The position numbers and the translations under genes were made by a program. A DNA stretch of 23,550 bases from Collinsella sp. (GTDB taxonomy: Bacteria > Actinomycetota > Coriobacteriia > Coriobacteriales > Coriobacteriaceae), in assembly GCA_019419645.1 (NCBI GenBank), contig DXZN01000027.1, positions 1 to 23,550 on the forward strand, written 5' to 3'. Position 1 is the first letter of the stretch. The number at the start of each line of letters is the position of its first letter. Below the pieces are notes generated by a model. That model was not told the origin of the DNA and did no database searches. It saw only the letters and a list, made by a program, of their open reading frames with translations. This document shows, piece by piece, positions 7,983-15,490 of the stretch.

Positions 7983-8016
7983 GTGCGGAAAGCGTGTGAA
8001 TGTTTGATTTACGCGC

Positions 8017-8022
8017 TATGAT
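8017..8022 (+). promoter_or_regulatory. Possible -10 box of metK
   Basis: TATGAT lies 68 nt before the metK start, downstream of the composite palindrome. No convincing -35 box sits at 16-18 nt. If used, it gives a leader of about 60 nt containing the hairpin at 8041-8067. Confidence 0.3.
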
Positions 8023-8040
8023 GTGCCCTTGCATAGAGAG

Positions 8041-8067
8041 CCCGGCGGAATGGTAACGGTCGCCGGG
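8041..8067 (+). promoter_or_regulatory. metK leader hairpin
   Basis: CCCGGCG (8041-8047) pairs perfectly with CGCCGGG (8061-8067) around a 13-nt loop. A run of five T follows after 5 nt (8073-8077), then the GAAAGGA ribosome site (8078-8084) and the ATG at 8090. metK is often controlled by SAM-sensing leaders, so this may be regulatory, but it does not match the SAM-I, SAM-II or SAM-VI cores as I know them. Confidence 0.4.
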
Positions 8068-8089
8068 ACACGTTTTTGAAAGGACAATC

Positions 8090-9370
8090 ATGTCAGAAGA
8101 ACTTCGTTCCATCCCGCCCCAACACGGGTCCTTTGTTTTTACGTCGGAGTCGGTGACCGAAGGTCATCCCGATAAGATCGCTGACCAGATCAGCGACGCC
8201 GTCCTCGACGCAATCCTCGCCAAAGAAATAGAGCTCCAGGAGCAGGGCTACATCGCCCCCAACGGCGTGCCTGCCAACGTTGAGAACGTCCGTTGCGCCT
8301 GCGAGACCCTCGTGACCACCGGCACTGTCATCGTCGCCGGCGAGATTCGCACCCAGGCCTACGTCGACGTACAGGAAATCGCCCGCGGTGTTATCCGCCG
8401 CATCGGCTACAACCGTGCCAAGTTCGGTTTTGACTGCGACACTTGCGGCGTTATGAGCCTCATCCACGAGCAGTCGCCCGATATCGCCCAGGGCGTCGAC
8501 GAGTCCTTCGAGACCCAGACCGGCGCTACCACCGACCCGATCGACCTGATCGGCGCCGGCGACCAGGGCATGATGTTCGGTTATGCCTCCAACGAAACCA
8601 AGACCCTCATGCCCATGCCGCACTACCTGGCGAGCCGCCTGGCCGAGCGCCTGGCCGCCGTGCGTCACGACGGCACCCTCGCCTATCTGCGTCCCGACGG
8701 CAAGACCCAGGTCACCGTGCGCTACGAGGAAGGCAAGCCTGTCGAGGTCACTACCATCGTCATCTCCACGCAGCACGCCGCAGAGATCGAGGACATGGGC
8801 AAGATCAAGGCCGACCTCATCGAGCACGTCATCACCCCGGTCATGGCTGCCGAGAACATGCCGTGGGACAACGCGGACATCTATGTGAACCCCACCGGTC
8901 GCTTTGTCGTGGGCGGCCCCATGGGCGACACGGGCCTGACCGGCCGCAAGATCATCGTCGACACCTACGGCGGCTACGGCCGTCACGGTGGCGGTGCCTT
9001 TAGCGGCAAGGACTGCACCAAGGTGGACCGCTCCGCCGCGTACGCAGCGCGCTGGGTCGCTAAGAACGTGGTGGCCGCCGGCCTGGCCGACCGCTGCGAA
9101 GTCGAGCTTGCCTACGCCATCGGCGTTTCCAAGCCCCTCTCAATCATGGTTGACACCTTCGGTACCGCGCATGTTGCCGAGGACAAGATCGTCGAGGCTG
9201 TCGAGAAGACCTTCGACCTGCGCCCGGGCGCAATCATCCGCGACCTAGACCTGCGTCGCCCCATCTACGAAAAGACGGCAGTCTACGGTCATTTCGGCCG
9301 CGAAGACGCCGACTTCACCTGGGAGAATACCGACCGAGTCGAAGAACTCAAAGCAGCCTGTGGCCTGTAG
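8090..9370 (+). CDS. metK: S-adenosylmethionine synthetase
   Basis: A 426-aa enzyme that makes S-adenosylmethionine from methionine and ATP in the cytoplasm. GHPDK (25-29) binds the ATP phosphates. The family signatures GAGDQG (155-160) and GGGAFSGKDCTKVDRSAAY are present. It is somewhat longer than the usual 385-400 residues because of an insertion around 45-68. The ATG has a good GAAAGGA ribosome site 5 nt upstream. It stands alone, divergent from gltX, with its own leader hairpin and a strong terminator after it. It supplies SAM for RsmB here and, as general pathway knowledge, for the corrin methyltransferases of B12 synthesis. Confidence 0.97.
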   Translation: MSEELRSIPPQHGSFVFTSESVTEGHPDKIADQISDAVLDAILAKEIELQEQGYIAPNGVPANVENVRCACETLVTTGTVIVAGEIRTQAYVDVQEIARGVIRRIGYNRAKFGFDCDTCGVMSLIHEQSPDIAQGVDESFETQTGATTDPIDLIGAGDQGMMFGYASNETKTLMPMPHYLASRLAERLAAVRHDGTLAYLRPDGKTQVTVRYEEGKPVEVTTIVISTQHAAEIEDMGKIKADLIEHVITPVMAAENMPWDNADIYVNPTGRFVVGGPMGDTGLTGRKIIVDTYGGYGRHGGGAFSGKDCTKVDRSAAYAARWVAKNVVAAGLADRCEVELAYAIGVSKPLSIMVDTFGTAHVAEDKIVEAVEKTFDLRPGAIIRDLDLRRPIYEKTAVYGHFGREDADFTWENTDRVEELKAACGL

Positions 9371-9407
9371 GCTTACGAGAAAAGCCACAGCCAAATAGAA
9401 ACACGCC

Positions 9408-9443
9408 AAAAAGAGGTACCGGAACAACCGGTACCTCTTTTTT
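9408..9443 (+). terminator. Intrinsic terminator of metK
   Basis: A 15-bp stem (9408-9422 with 9428-9442) with a 5-nt loop runs into six T. The A-run on the other side makes it potentially active in both directions. It starts 38 nt after the metK stop. Confidence 0.92.
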
Positions 9444-9537
9444 ATTAACCGGTGGCGAAGATGAGTCGACATGGGACGCAGAATAGGTTCCCAGCTGATG
9501 AATTTTGCAGCAAGCGTGCCCCTACCATGTATCCTAA
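9444..9537. other. metK-sdaA spacer, no gene
   Basis: The non-coding gap between metK and sdaA is 311 bp (9371-9681) and is made of the metK terminator, this 94-bp stretch and the palindrome at 9538-9658. An sdaA promoter is expected here, but no clear -35/-10 pair is seen. No T-box or known riboswitch core was recognised. Confidence 0.4.
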
Positions 9538-9658
9538 GTTCCGAGGGCTTTGGTATTTGGTCGATCGCGAGTTCCGCACGAGCCGGAGGCCACTTAATGT
9601 GGCCTCCGTGCGAGCCAGGACTGTAGAGCAGGCGACCAAATACCAAAGCCCTCGGAAC
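9538..9658. repeat. 121-bp palindrome upstream of sdaA
   Basis: The outer arms, 9538-9563 and 9633-9658, are a perfect 26-bp inverted repeat. Inside is a second hairpin: 9585-9593 with 9599-9607 around TTAAT, extended by 9575-9579 with 9608-9612 across a bulge. It ends 23 nt before the sdaA start, next to its ribosome site. In RNA it would form a long stem near the translation start. It may be a mobile palindrome or a regulatory leader; its arms differ from those of the other repeats here. Confidence 0.8.
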
Positions 9659-9681
9659 GACGGGATAGAACAGGAGCACCC

Positions 9682-11289
9682 ATGGCAGGCAAGCCGCAAA
9701 CACTAGCTACGACCTCGGCATTCGAGATCTTGGGCCCCGTCATGGTCGGCCCAAGTTCATCGCACACCGCCGGCGCCCTGCGCTGCGCCCAAGTTGCCGC
9801 CAGCCTGTTGGAAGGCCGCATCACCAAGGTCACCTTTGAGCTGTGGAACTCCTTTGCTCACACCTACCGCGGCCACGGCACCGATCGCGCACTCGTCGCT
9901 GGCATCCTAGGCCTCGACACCGATGATGAAAACATCAAGCAGGCCTTCAACCTCGCACGCGAGCAGGGCCTCGAATATCACTTTGAAATTAAGGGCGACG
10001 ACGCCTCCATCCACCCCAACACCGTCGACATCGACATGGTCGACGACACGGGCGCCACGGCACAGGTCCGCGGTGAAAGCCTGGGCGGCGGCAAGATGCG
10101 CATCAGCCGCATTAACGGCGTCGGCGTCGACATCTCGGGCATGTACTCCACGCTCTTCGTGGCGCACCAGGATGTTCCCGGCGTGCTCGCCGCGCTCACG
10201 AACCTGCTCGCCTACGTACACGTGAACATCGCCTTCTGCCGCACCTACCGCACCGAGGTGGGCGGCCAGGCCTACTCCGTCTTTGAGACCGACGGCGCCC
10301 CCGACGACACCGTCGTCCCCATGCTCCGCAAGCTCGACAATGTCGATTACGCGACCTTTATCGAGCTCCCCGGTTCTGCCTCGTCGCTCTCCCCCGGCGT
10401 TTCGGCAAAGGAAATCTTCGACGACGGCGAGCAGCTGCTCGATGCGTGCGAGGAACTGGGGCTCAACATCGGCGCCGTCATGGCCGTGCGCGAGGCACGT
10501 CTGACCGGCGAGGCACACGCTATCGCCGCCATGCGCCGCGTGCTCGACGTCATGCGCGAAGAGACCACAGCCCCCATTTCCAATCCACAGCGCTCGCTCG
10601 GCGGCCTCATCGGCGGCGAGGCAAAGCTTGTCGATGCCACCAGCCGAAACGATCTGAGCATAAGCCTGATGGGCGCCGTCCAGACCGACGCCGTGGCCCG
10701 CGCCATGGCCGTGCTCGAGCGCTCCGCCACCATGGGCGTGATCGTCGCAGCTCCGACGGCAGGATCCGCGGGTGTTGTGCCCGGCTGCGTGCTGGCGCTC
10801 GCAGACCATCTGCAGCTGGACGACGAGCAGGTCATGGATGCCCTTTATTGCGCCGCCGCCATCGGCCTCAACCTCACCACGAGCGCCTGCGTTGCCGGCG
10901 CCGAGGGCGGCTGCCAGGCTGAGGTAGGAAGTGCGGCCGCCATGGCTGCCGCCGCGCTGGTGCAGATGCTCGGCGGCACACCCGAGCAGGCGCTCGATGC
11001 CAGTTCCATCGCGCTGAGTAATCTGCTGGGCCTCGTTTGTGACCCCGTCGGTGGCCTCGTGGAGGTGCCCTGCCAAAACCGCAACGCCATCGGTGTGGCA
11101 GCCGCCTTTAGCTCCGCACAGCTTGCCCTCGCCGGCATTAAGAGCCTGGTGCCGTTTGACCAGATGGCGCACGTCGTGCTCTCGGTGGGCCACGCGTTGC
11201 CGGCCACGCTGCGCGAGACGGCAAAGGGCGGCATCGCGCAGGCTCCGGCCGCACTTTCGGCCTGTGCAAAATGCGGTGTGTGCGGATAG
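9682..11289 (+). CDS. sdaA: L-serine ammonia-lyase (single-chain iron-sulfur)
   Basis: A 535-aa enzyme that deaminates L-serine to pyruvate and ammonia using a [4Fe-4S] cluster. Residues 1-150 are the beta domain, with the family start FEILGPVMVGPSSSHTAGA. Residues 156-222 resemble an ACT domain (VPGVLAALTNLLAYVHVNI), which may bind serine. From about 245 it is the alpha catalytic domain. Cys411, Cys453 and Cys464 have the spacing (42 and 11) known for cluster ligands in this family. The C-terminal CAKCGVCG fits the C-terminal cysteine that caps the cluster. Beta, ACT and alpha parts lie in one chain, whereas Bacillus-type enzymes split them into two. AGGAG lies 5-6 nt before the ATG. A terminator follows. 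Confidence 0.95.
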   Translation: MAGKPQTLATTSAFEILGPVMVGPSSSHTAGALRCAQVAASLLEGRITKVTFELWNSFAHTYRGHGTDRALVAGILGLDTDDENIKQAFNLAREQGLEYHFEIKGDDASIHPNTVDIDMVDDTGATAQVRGESLGGGKMRISRINGVGVDISGMYSTLFVAHQDVPGVLAALTNLLAYVHVNIAFCRTYRTEVGGQAYSVFETDGAPDDTVVPMLRKLDNVDYATFIELPGSASSLSPGVSAKEIFDDGEQLLDACEELGLNIGAVMAVREARLTGEAHAIAAMRRVLDVMREETTAPISNPQRSLGGLIGGEAKLVDATSRNDLSISLMGAVQTDAVARAMAVLERSATMGVIVAAPTAGSAGVVPGCVLALADHLQLDDEQVMDALYCAAAIGLNLTTSACVAGAEGGCQAEVGSAAAMAAAALVQMLGGTPEQALDASSIALSNLLGLVCDPVGGLVEVPCQNRNAIGVAAAFSSAQLALAGIKSLVPFDQMAHVVLSVGHALPATLRETAKGGIAQAPAALSACAKCGVCG

Positions 11290-11307
11290 CGACAAAGAAC
11301 GACTCGA

Positions 11308-11334
11308 AGGTGGGACAAATGTCCCACCTCTTTT
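11308..11334 (+). terminator. Intrinsic terminator of sdaA
   Basis: A perfect 9-bp stem (11308-11316 with 11321-11329) with loop AAAT is followed by CTTTT. It begins 18 nt after the sdaA stop. Confidence 0.85.
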
Positions 11335-11375
11335 GAATGCCACCGTTTCCATACCACAATCAACTAGGTAATCGC

Positions 11376-11381
11376 TATAAT
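11376..11381 (+). promoter_or_regulatory. -10 box of the L,D-transpeptidase gene
   Basis: A consensus TATAAT lies 57 nt before the start codon and downstream of the sdaA terminator, where a promoter is expected. The -35 region (about 11353-11359) does not resemble TTGACA. Confidence 0.45.
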
Positions 11382-11438
11382 GCAAGCCCAGTAAAAACAC
11401 GATGAGCCGCAAGGCGAAATCCGAAGGATATGCATACG

Positions 11439-13163
11439 ATGTCGCAAAACGATCGAACTCAACTGATTCCCGATCCGCAGCAGCCGAGCAGGCACACCGG
11501 CGGCGTTCAGTCGCCGCGTCCTATCGCGCCGAGCCACGGTCAGCAGCGTGGTGCGGCAAACGCTTCGCAACGCCCGAACCAGCAGCGCCAGCAACGTCAG
11601 CAGCGCCAGGCAAACGGCAATACGCCCAAGCAGCCCCCCACGCACGGTCGAGGCGATCGCGGCCCCGCGCGCAAACCCACCGGGAACAATAAGTCGGGCA
11701 AAAAGACGACGCTCTTTGTCCTCCTGGGTCTTATCGTCATTGTCTATATCGTAGGCGCCGTAGCGTTTTCCCAGCTAGCCTACCCCAACACCACCATCGC
11801 CGGCGTCGACGTCTCGTTCTCAAACGCATCGTCTGCCGCCACCAAGGTCAACTCGGCGTGGAAGCACTATAAGCTCACCGTGACAGGCGATGACTTTAGC
11901 TGGACCTATCAGCCCGAGTCCGATGAGCCCATTGTCGACGGCGAAGCTGCCGCAAAAGAGATTATCAGCCGCAACGAAGCCATTGTATGGCCGGTTCGCC
12001 TTGTAGAATCCTTAAGCGGCAAGACCAAAACAACCGCTAGCTCCAACGAAGTCGATCTTGATCAAGACGTCGACCTGTCCATGCTCTCCGACACCTTTGA
12101 CCAAAAGCAGTTTGAGAAGGATCTGGGCGCCGCCGTCGACGAGTTTAACGAGGGGCGTTCGGGCGCGTTCGAGGCCAATAGCTCCTATGACGAGCAGGCC
12201 GGCAAGTTTACCGTCGAGAAGGCGCGCTCCAACGAAAAACTCAACCGCGAGCATGTCATTAAGTATGCCGAGCTCGAGCTTGCCTCGCTGGCCGAGACCG
12301 TAGATCTTTCCAAGCTCGGCAACGATGCCTATGAGCCGCTCAATGGAACGCTGACCGATGATCAGATTCAGTCTGCATGCGATGCCGCCAACAACTTCTT
12401 GGGCGTCAACGTGACCCTCAAGCTCAACGGCGAGGATGCCGGCAAGGTTGATGGCAGCTCCGTGTTGCAGTGGATCAGCTTTGCCGATCCGGCCAACCCC
12501 ACGCTCGATACGTCGCAGATCAGCAGCTGGGCAGCCGAGCTCGCCAACGGCTTTAATACCGTGGGCTCCACTCGCTGGTGGACGCGCGCCGATGGCAAGC
12601 AGTGCGCCGTCGAAGGCGGCGACTTTGGTTGGTCCATCGACAGCAGCTCGCTCGCCAAGCAAGTCGAAGACGCCATTAACAACAAGCAGACCGGCGAAAT
12701 CGAGATCAAGTACTCCCAGAAGGCCGACACCTTTACCGCAAAGGGAGAGCCCGACTGGAAGGCATACATCGATGTCGATCTGTCCGAGCAGCACGCGCGC
12801 TACTACGACGAGAGCGGCAATATCGTGTGGGAGGCCAACTTTATCTCCGGCAAGCCGGGAGAGGACGCCACCCCCGAGGGCGTATGGCAGATCAACAGCA
12901 ACAATGGCGCCAGCAAGCTTATCGGTGCCAAGGACCCCGAGACCGGCAAGCCCAAATACGAGAGCCCGGTCAGCTATTGGATGCCGTTTGAGGGAAACAT
13001 GGTCGGCTTCCACGATGCAACGTGGCAAAACGACAAGAGTTTCGACGATCCCAACTCCTACAAGTGGTGCGGCAGCCACGGATGCATCAACCTTCGCCTG
13101 GCCGATGCCAAGGCGCTGCACGATTGCATCAAAGTCGGCCTGTGCGTGGTTGTCCACTCGTAG
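11439..13163 (+). CDS. Membrane-anchored L,D-transpeptidase (YkuD family)
   Basis: A 574-aa cell-wall enzyme expected to cross-link peptidoglycan stems or attach proteins to them. Residues 1-88 are a cytoplasmic disordered tail rich in Gln, Arg, Pro and Asn. One membrane helix follows (about 90-112). The extracellular part begins with PG_binding_4-like sequence (TTIAGVDVSFSNASSAATKV) and ends in the YkuD catalytic domain, with His525 and SHGCINLRL giving His547 and nucleophile Cys549. The ATG at 11439 is preferred because GAAGGA ends 10 nt before it; an in-frame ATG at 11430 is only 1 nt from that site. The gene has its own -10 box. The next gene (MacA-like) starts 132 nt later, with a hairpin between. 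Confidence 0.92.
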   Translation: MSQNDRTQLIPDPQQPSRHTGGVQSPRPIAPSHGQQRGAANASQRPNQQRQQRQQRQANGNTPKQPPTHGRGDRGPARKPTGNNKSGKKTTLFVLLGLIVIVYIVGAVAFSQLAYPNTTIAGVDVSFSNASSAATKVNSAWKHYKLTVTGDDFSWTYQPESDEPIVDGEAAAKEIISRNEAIVWPVRLVESLSGKTKTTASSNEVDLDQDVDLSMLSDTFDQKQFEKDLGAAVDEFNEGRSGAFEANSSYDEQAGKFTVEKARSNEKLNREHVIKYAELELASLAETVDLSKLGNDAYEPLNGTLTDDQIQSACDAANNFLGVNVTLKLNGEDAGKVDGSSVLQWISFADPANPTLDTSQISSWAAELANGFNTVGSTRWWTRADGKQCAVEGGDFGWSIDSSSLAKQVEDAINNKQTGEIEIKYSQKADTFTAKGEPDWKAYIDVDLSEQHARYYDESGNIVWEANFISGKPGEDATPEGVWQINSNNGASKLIGAKDPETGKPKYESPVSYWMPFEGNMVGFHDATWQNDKSFDDPNSYKWCGSHGCINLRLADAKALHDCIKVGLCVVVHS

Positions 13164-13231
13164 TGCAACGCGCGCAATCATACAACATGCAACTGCTGCG
13201 ACCAATCTAACAATTCCGAAAGATACCGTCC

Positions 13232-13261
13232 TATGCGCCTGCCCCAACCGGCGGGCGCATA
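13232..13261 (+). other. Hairpin between L,D-transpeptidase and adaptor genes
   Basis: A 12-bp stem (13232-13243 with 13250-13261, including one G-T pair) closes a 6-nt loop. The bases after it are mixed, with only a short TTCTTTCT 14 nt later, so this is a weak or partial terminator, or a structured leader of the export operon. It starts 68 nt after the transpeptidase stop. Confidence 0.5.
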
Positions 13262-13295
13262 TACTTATCAAGGTTCTTTCTATAAAGGAGACGCT

Positions 13296-14717
13296 ATGCC
13301 GAATGTCCCCAACATCACCCCGGGCCCGGATGATACCGAGCATACGCCCGAAGGTGCCACCGAAACGCTTCCTCTGATCACAGACGTACATGCCGACAAG
13401 GAGAGCGGACGCACGAACGATGCGGCCGAGATAACCGATGAAGAGGCATATGCCAAGCTCAGGGCAAAACGTGCCGAACGTCGACGCAAAAAGCTGATTC
13501 GACGCGGTATTGCCGCCGGCGTCGTGGGTGCCATCGCACTCATTGCCATTGTCGCAACCCTGGTTATCAATGCGCAGCCACAGGGCGATAGCGGGCCTGC
13601 GACCGACATGGTGACCGAGGGCACGTTTAGCACAACGGTCGAAGCGAAAGGCCAGCTCAAACCCATTTCGTCCTCAGTGGTCTCCCCTTCTGTCGACGGC
13701 ACGGTCGATTCGATCAACGTGCAGGCAGGCCAATCCGTAAACGAGGGCGACGTGCTTATGACCATTAAAAACGACGAGCTCGATCGCAACGTTGCCGAGG
13801 CGCAGCGTGCAGTTGCAGCCGCTCAAGAAGACCTCGCCAACGCGCAGAAAGCCGCAGCTGCCGCGCAGGCCAACCCAACGACGGACGTCGACGGAGCTTC
13901 CACAGCGGCTGGCATCTCCGCCGCATCAGCGGACACGAACGCCGTATCGGCCGCGCAGCGCAGCCTCACATCGGCCCAGGCAAACCTCGATCAAGCGAAC
14001 GCCAAGGCCGCCAGCCGTACGGTCACGGCCCCGAGCTCGGGCAGCATCGTTGAGCTCAACGCCAAGGTGGGCGCCACGGTAACAGGCGGCATGATCATGG
14101 GCGAAAGCGATACGAGCGGCGGCAAGCAGTGCATGCAGATCGCCGACCTGTCCAAGATGAAGGTGACGGTTCAGGTGGGCGAAAAGGATATCGCCAAAAT
14201 TGCCGTGGGCCAAAGCGCCAACGTGACCTATCCCGCGTTTCCCGACATCGTGAGCCAGGGCACCGTCACGGCTATCGCCTCGGTGGCAAACTCCGACTCC
14301 TCCTCCGGGAGCGGCGGCAGTGTGACCTTTAACGTCGACATCCTCATCGAAGCACCTGACAGTCGCCTTAAGCCGGGTATGACTGCCGAGGTCTCGGTAG
14401 TGACCGAGAAGCTCGACGACGTGGTTATGGTGCCGACCATGGCGCTGATGACCGAAGACGGCGAGCACTATTACGTCAATCTGGCCACCGATTCGGAAGG
14501 CAAGAAGACGCGCCGCGTGAAGGTGACCGTCGTGACGCAAAACGACAACGAGGCTGTAGTCGGCAAGACGCAGGTCAAGCGCGACGACCAGGGCAACGAA
14601 ATCAACCCAGACGTCCCGGTTACCAAGCTACGCGACGGTGACACCATCGTGACGGATACCGGCACAGGCATGACGGCAGACGGCGGCGACAATACGTCTG
14701 CCGACGAGGGCATGTAA
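13296..14717 (+). CDS. MacA-like periplasmic-adaptor (HlyD/RND type) subunit
   Basis: A 473-aa membrane-anchored adaptor of a MacAB-type ABC export system. Residues 1-70 are an acidic then Arg/Lys-rich cytoplasmic tail, and 71-92 are a single membrane helix. A biotinyl-lipoyl-like half follows (SPSVDGTVDSINVQAGQSVNEGD). Next comes an Ala/Gln-rich coiled-coil hairpin (about 150-235), the second lipoyl half (VTAPSSGSIVELNAKVGATV) and beta-barrel domains. The C-terminal tail is Asp/Gly/Thr-rich. The ATG at 13296 has AAAGGAG 5 nt upstream; the frame is open 21 codons further, through the upstream hairpin. The stop overlaps the ATPase start (TAATG), so the three genes form one operon. The substrate is unknown. 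Confidence 0.9.
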   Translation: MPNVPNITPGPDDTEHTPEGATETLPLITDVHADKESGRTNDAAEITDEEAYAKLRAKRAERRRKKLIRRGIAAGVVGAIALIAIVATLVINAQPQGDSGPATDMVTEGTFSTTVEAKGQLKPISSSVVSPSVDGTVDSINVQAGQSVNEGDVLMTIKNDELDRNVAEAQRAVAAAQEDLANAQKAAAAAQANPTTDVDGASTAAGISAASADTNAVSAAQRSLTSAQANLDQANAKAASRTVTAPSSGSIVELNAKVGATVTGGMIMGESDTSGGKQCMQIADLSKMKVTVQVGEKDIAKIAVGQSANVTYPAFPDIVSQGTVTAIASVANSDSSSGSGGSVTFNVDILIEAPDSRLKPGMTAEVSVVTEKLDDVVMVPTMALMTEDGEHYYVNLATDSEGKKTRRVKVTVVTQNDNEAVVGKTQVKRDDQGNEINPDVPVTKLRDGDTIVTDTGTGMTADGGDNTSADEGM

Positions 14718-15490
14718 TGCGTCCCGTCATCGACATCCGCAACGTGCACCGCATCTTCGAGAGCGAGGCCGGCTGCGCCCATATTCTGCACAACGTGAGC
14801 CTGGCGGTTGATCCCGGCGAGTTCGTCGCCATCACCGGCCCCTCGGGCTCAGGCAAGTCGACGCTCATGAATATCCTGGGCTGCCTGGACAAACCAACGG
14901 CGGGCGACTATTACCTGCAAGGGCTCAACGTCGCCGAACTCGACGATGATGAGCTCACCGAGGTGCGCGCGCTGAGCATTGGCTTTGTCTTTCAGAGCTT
15001 CAACCTGCTGCCGCGCCTGTCGGTTATCGAAAACGTCATGCTGCCGCTGGCCTACACCAACGTGCCCCGAAGCCAGCGCGAAATGCGCGCCGTGCACGCG
15101 CTGCAGGCTGTCACGCTGCCCGTCGACCACTGGGACCACCGCATATCCGAGCTCTCGGGCGGCCAGATGCAGCGCGTCGCAATCGCGCGCGCCCTCGTCA
15201 ATGACCCACCCATCATTCTAGCCGACGAGCCGACGGGAAACCTGGACTCGACAACCGGAGCACTCGTCATGGAAACCTTCCACAGGCTTCAGGAGCGAGG
15301 CAAAACTATCGTGCTCATCACGCACGACCCAGGAATTGCCGCCGAGGCCGATCGTGCCGTGACCATTCGCGACGGTCGAATCCATGACGGCGCATATATC
15401 GCGCATACACCGAATACGCTACGCGGGGCCGTCAACAATCTGCCCGCGATTTCTGCAACCACCAATCAGCCGAAAGGAGCGAGGGCATGA
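14717..15490 (+). CDS. ABC transporter ATP-binding protein (MacB/LolD type)
   Basis: A 257-aa cytoplasmic ATPase powering the exporter. Walker A is GPSGSGKST (41-49), the Q-loop lies in FVFQSFNLLPRLSV, the ABC signature is LSGGQ (146-150), Walker B is IILADEPTGNLD (from 166) and the H-loop is ITHD. This is the MacB/LolD/FtsE-like class that works with FtsX-type permeases. The start overlaps the adaptor stop by 1 nt (TAATG), and the end overlaps the permease start by 4 nt (ATGA), indicating coupled translation. The last 35 or so residues after the ATPase core are not conserved in any pattern I recognise. The ATPase and permease of MacB are separate proteins here, as is usual in Gram-positive relatives. 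Confidence 0.95.
   Translation: MRPVIDIRNVHRIFESEAGCAHILHNVSLAVDPGEFVAITGPSGSGKSTLMNILGCLDKPTAGDYYLQGLNVAELDDDELTEVRALSIGFVFQSFNLLPRLSVIENVMLPLAYTNVPRSQREMRAVHALQAVTLPVDHWDHRISELSGGQMQRVAIARALVNDPPIILADEPTGNLDSTTGALVMETFHRLQERGKTIVLITHDPGIAAEADRAVTIRDGRIHDGAYIAHTPNTLRGAVNNLPAISATTNQPKGARA

Noticed and set aside
8093..8986. 297-codon minus-strand open frame opposite metK
   Set aside because: It is an antisense shadow with repetitive Gly/Asp/His content and no family motif; the plus-strand metK is unambiguous. Similar long antisense frames occur opposite sdaA, the transpeptidase, gltX and priA.
9444..9681. T-box or serine/glycine riboswitch upstream of sdaA
   Set aside because: No T-box sequence or glycine riboswitch core was recognised; the structure is explained by a simple long inverted repeat.
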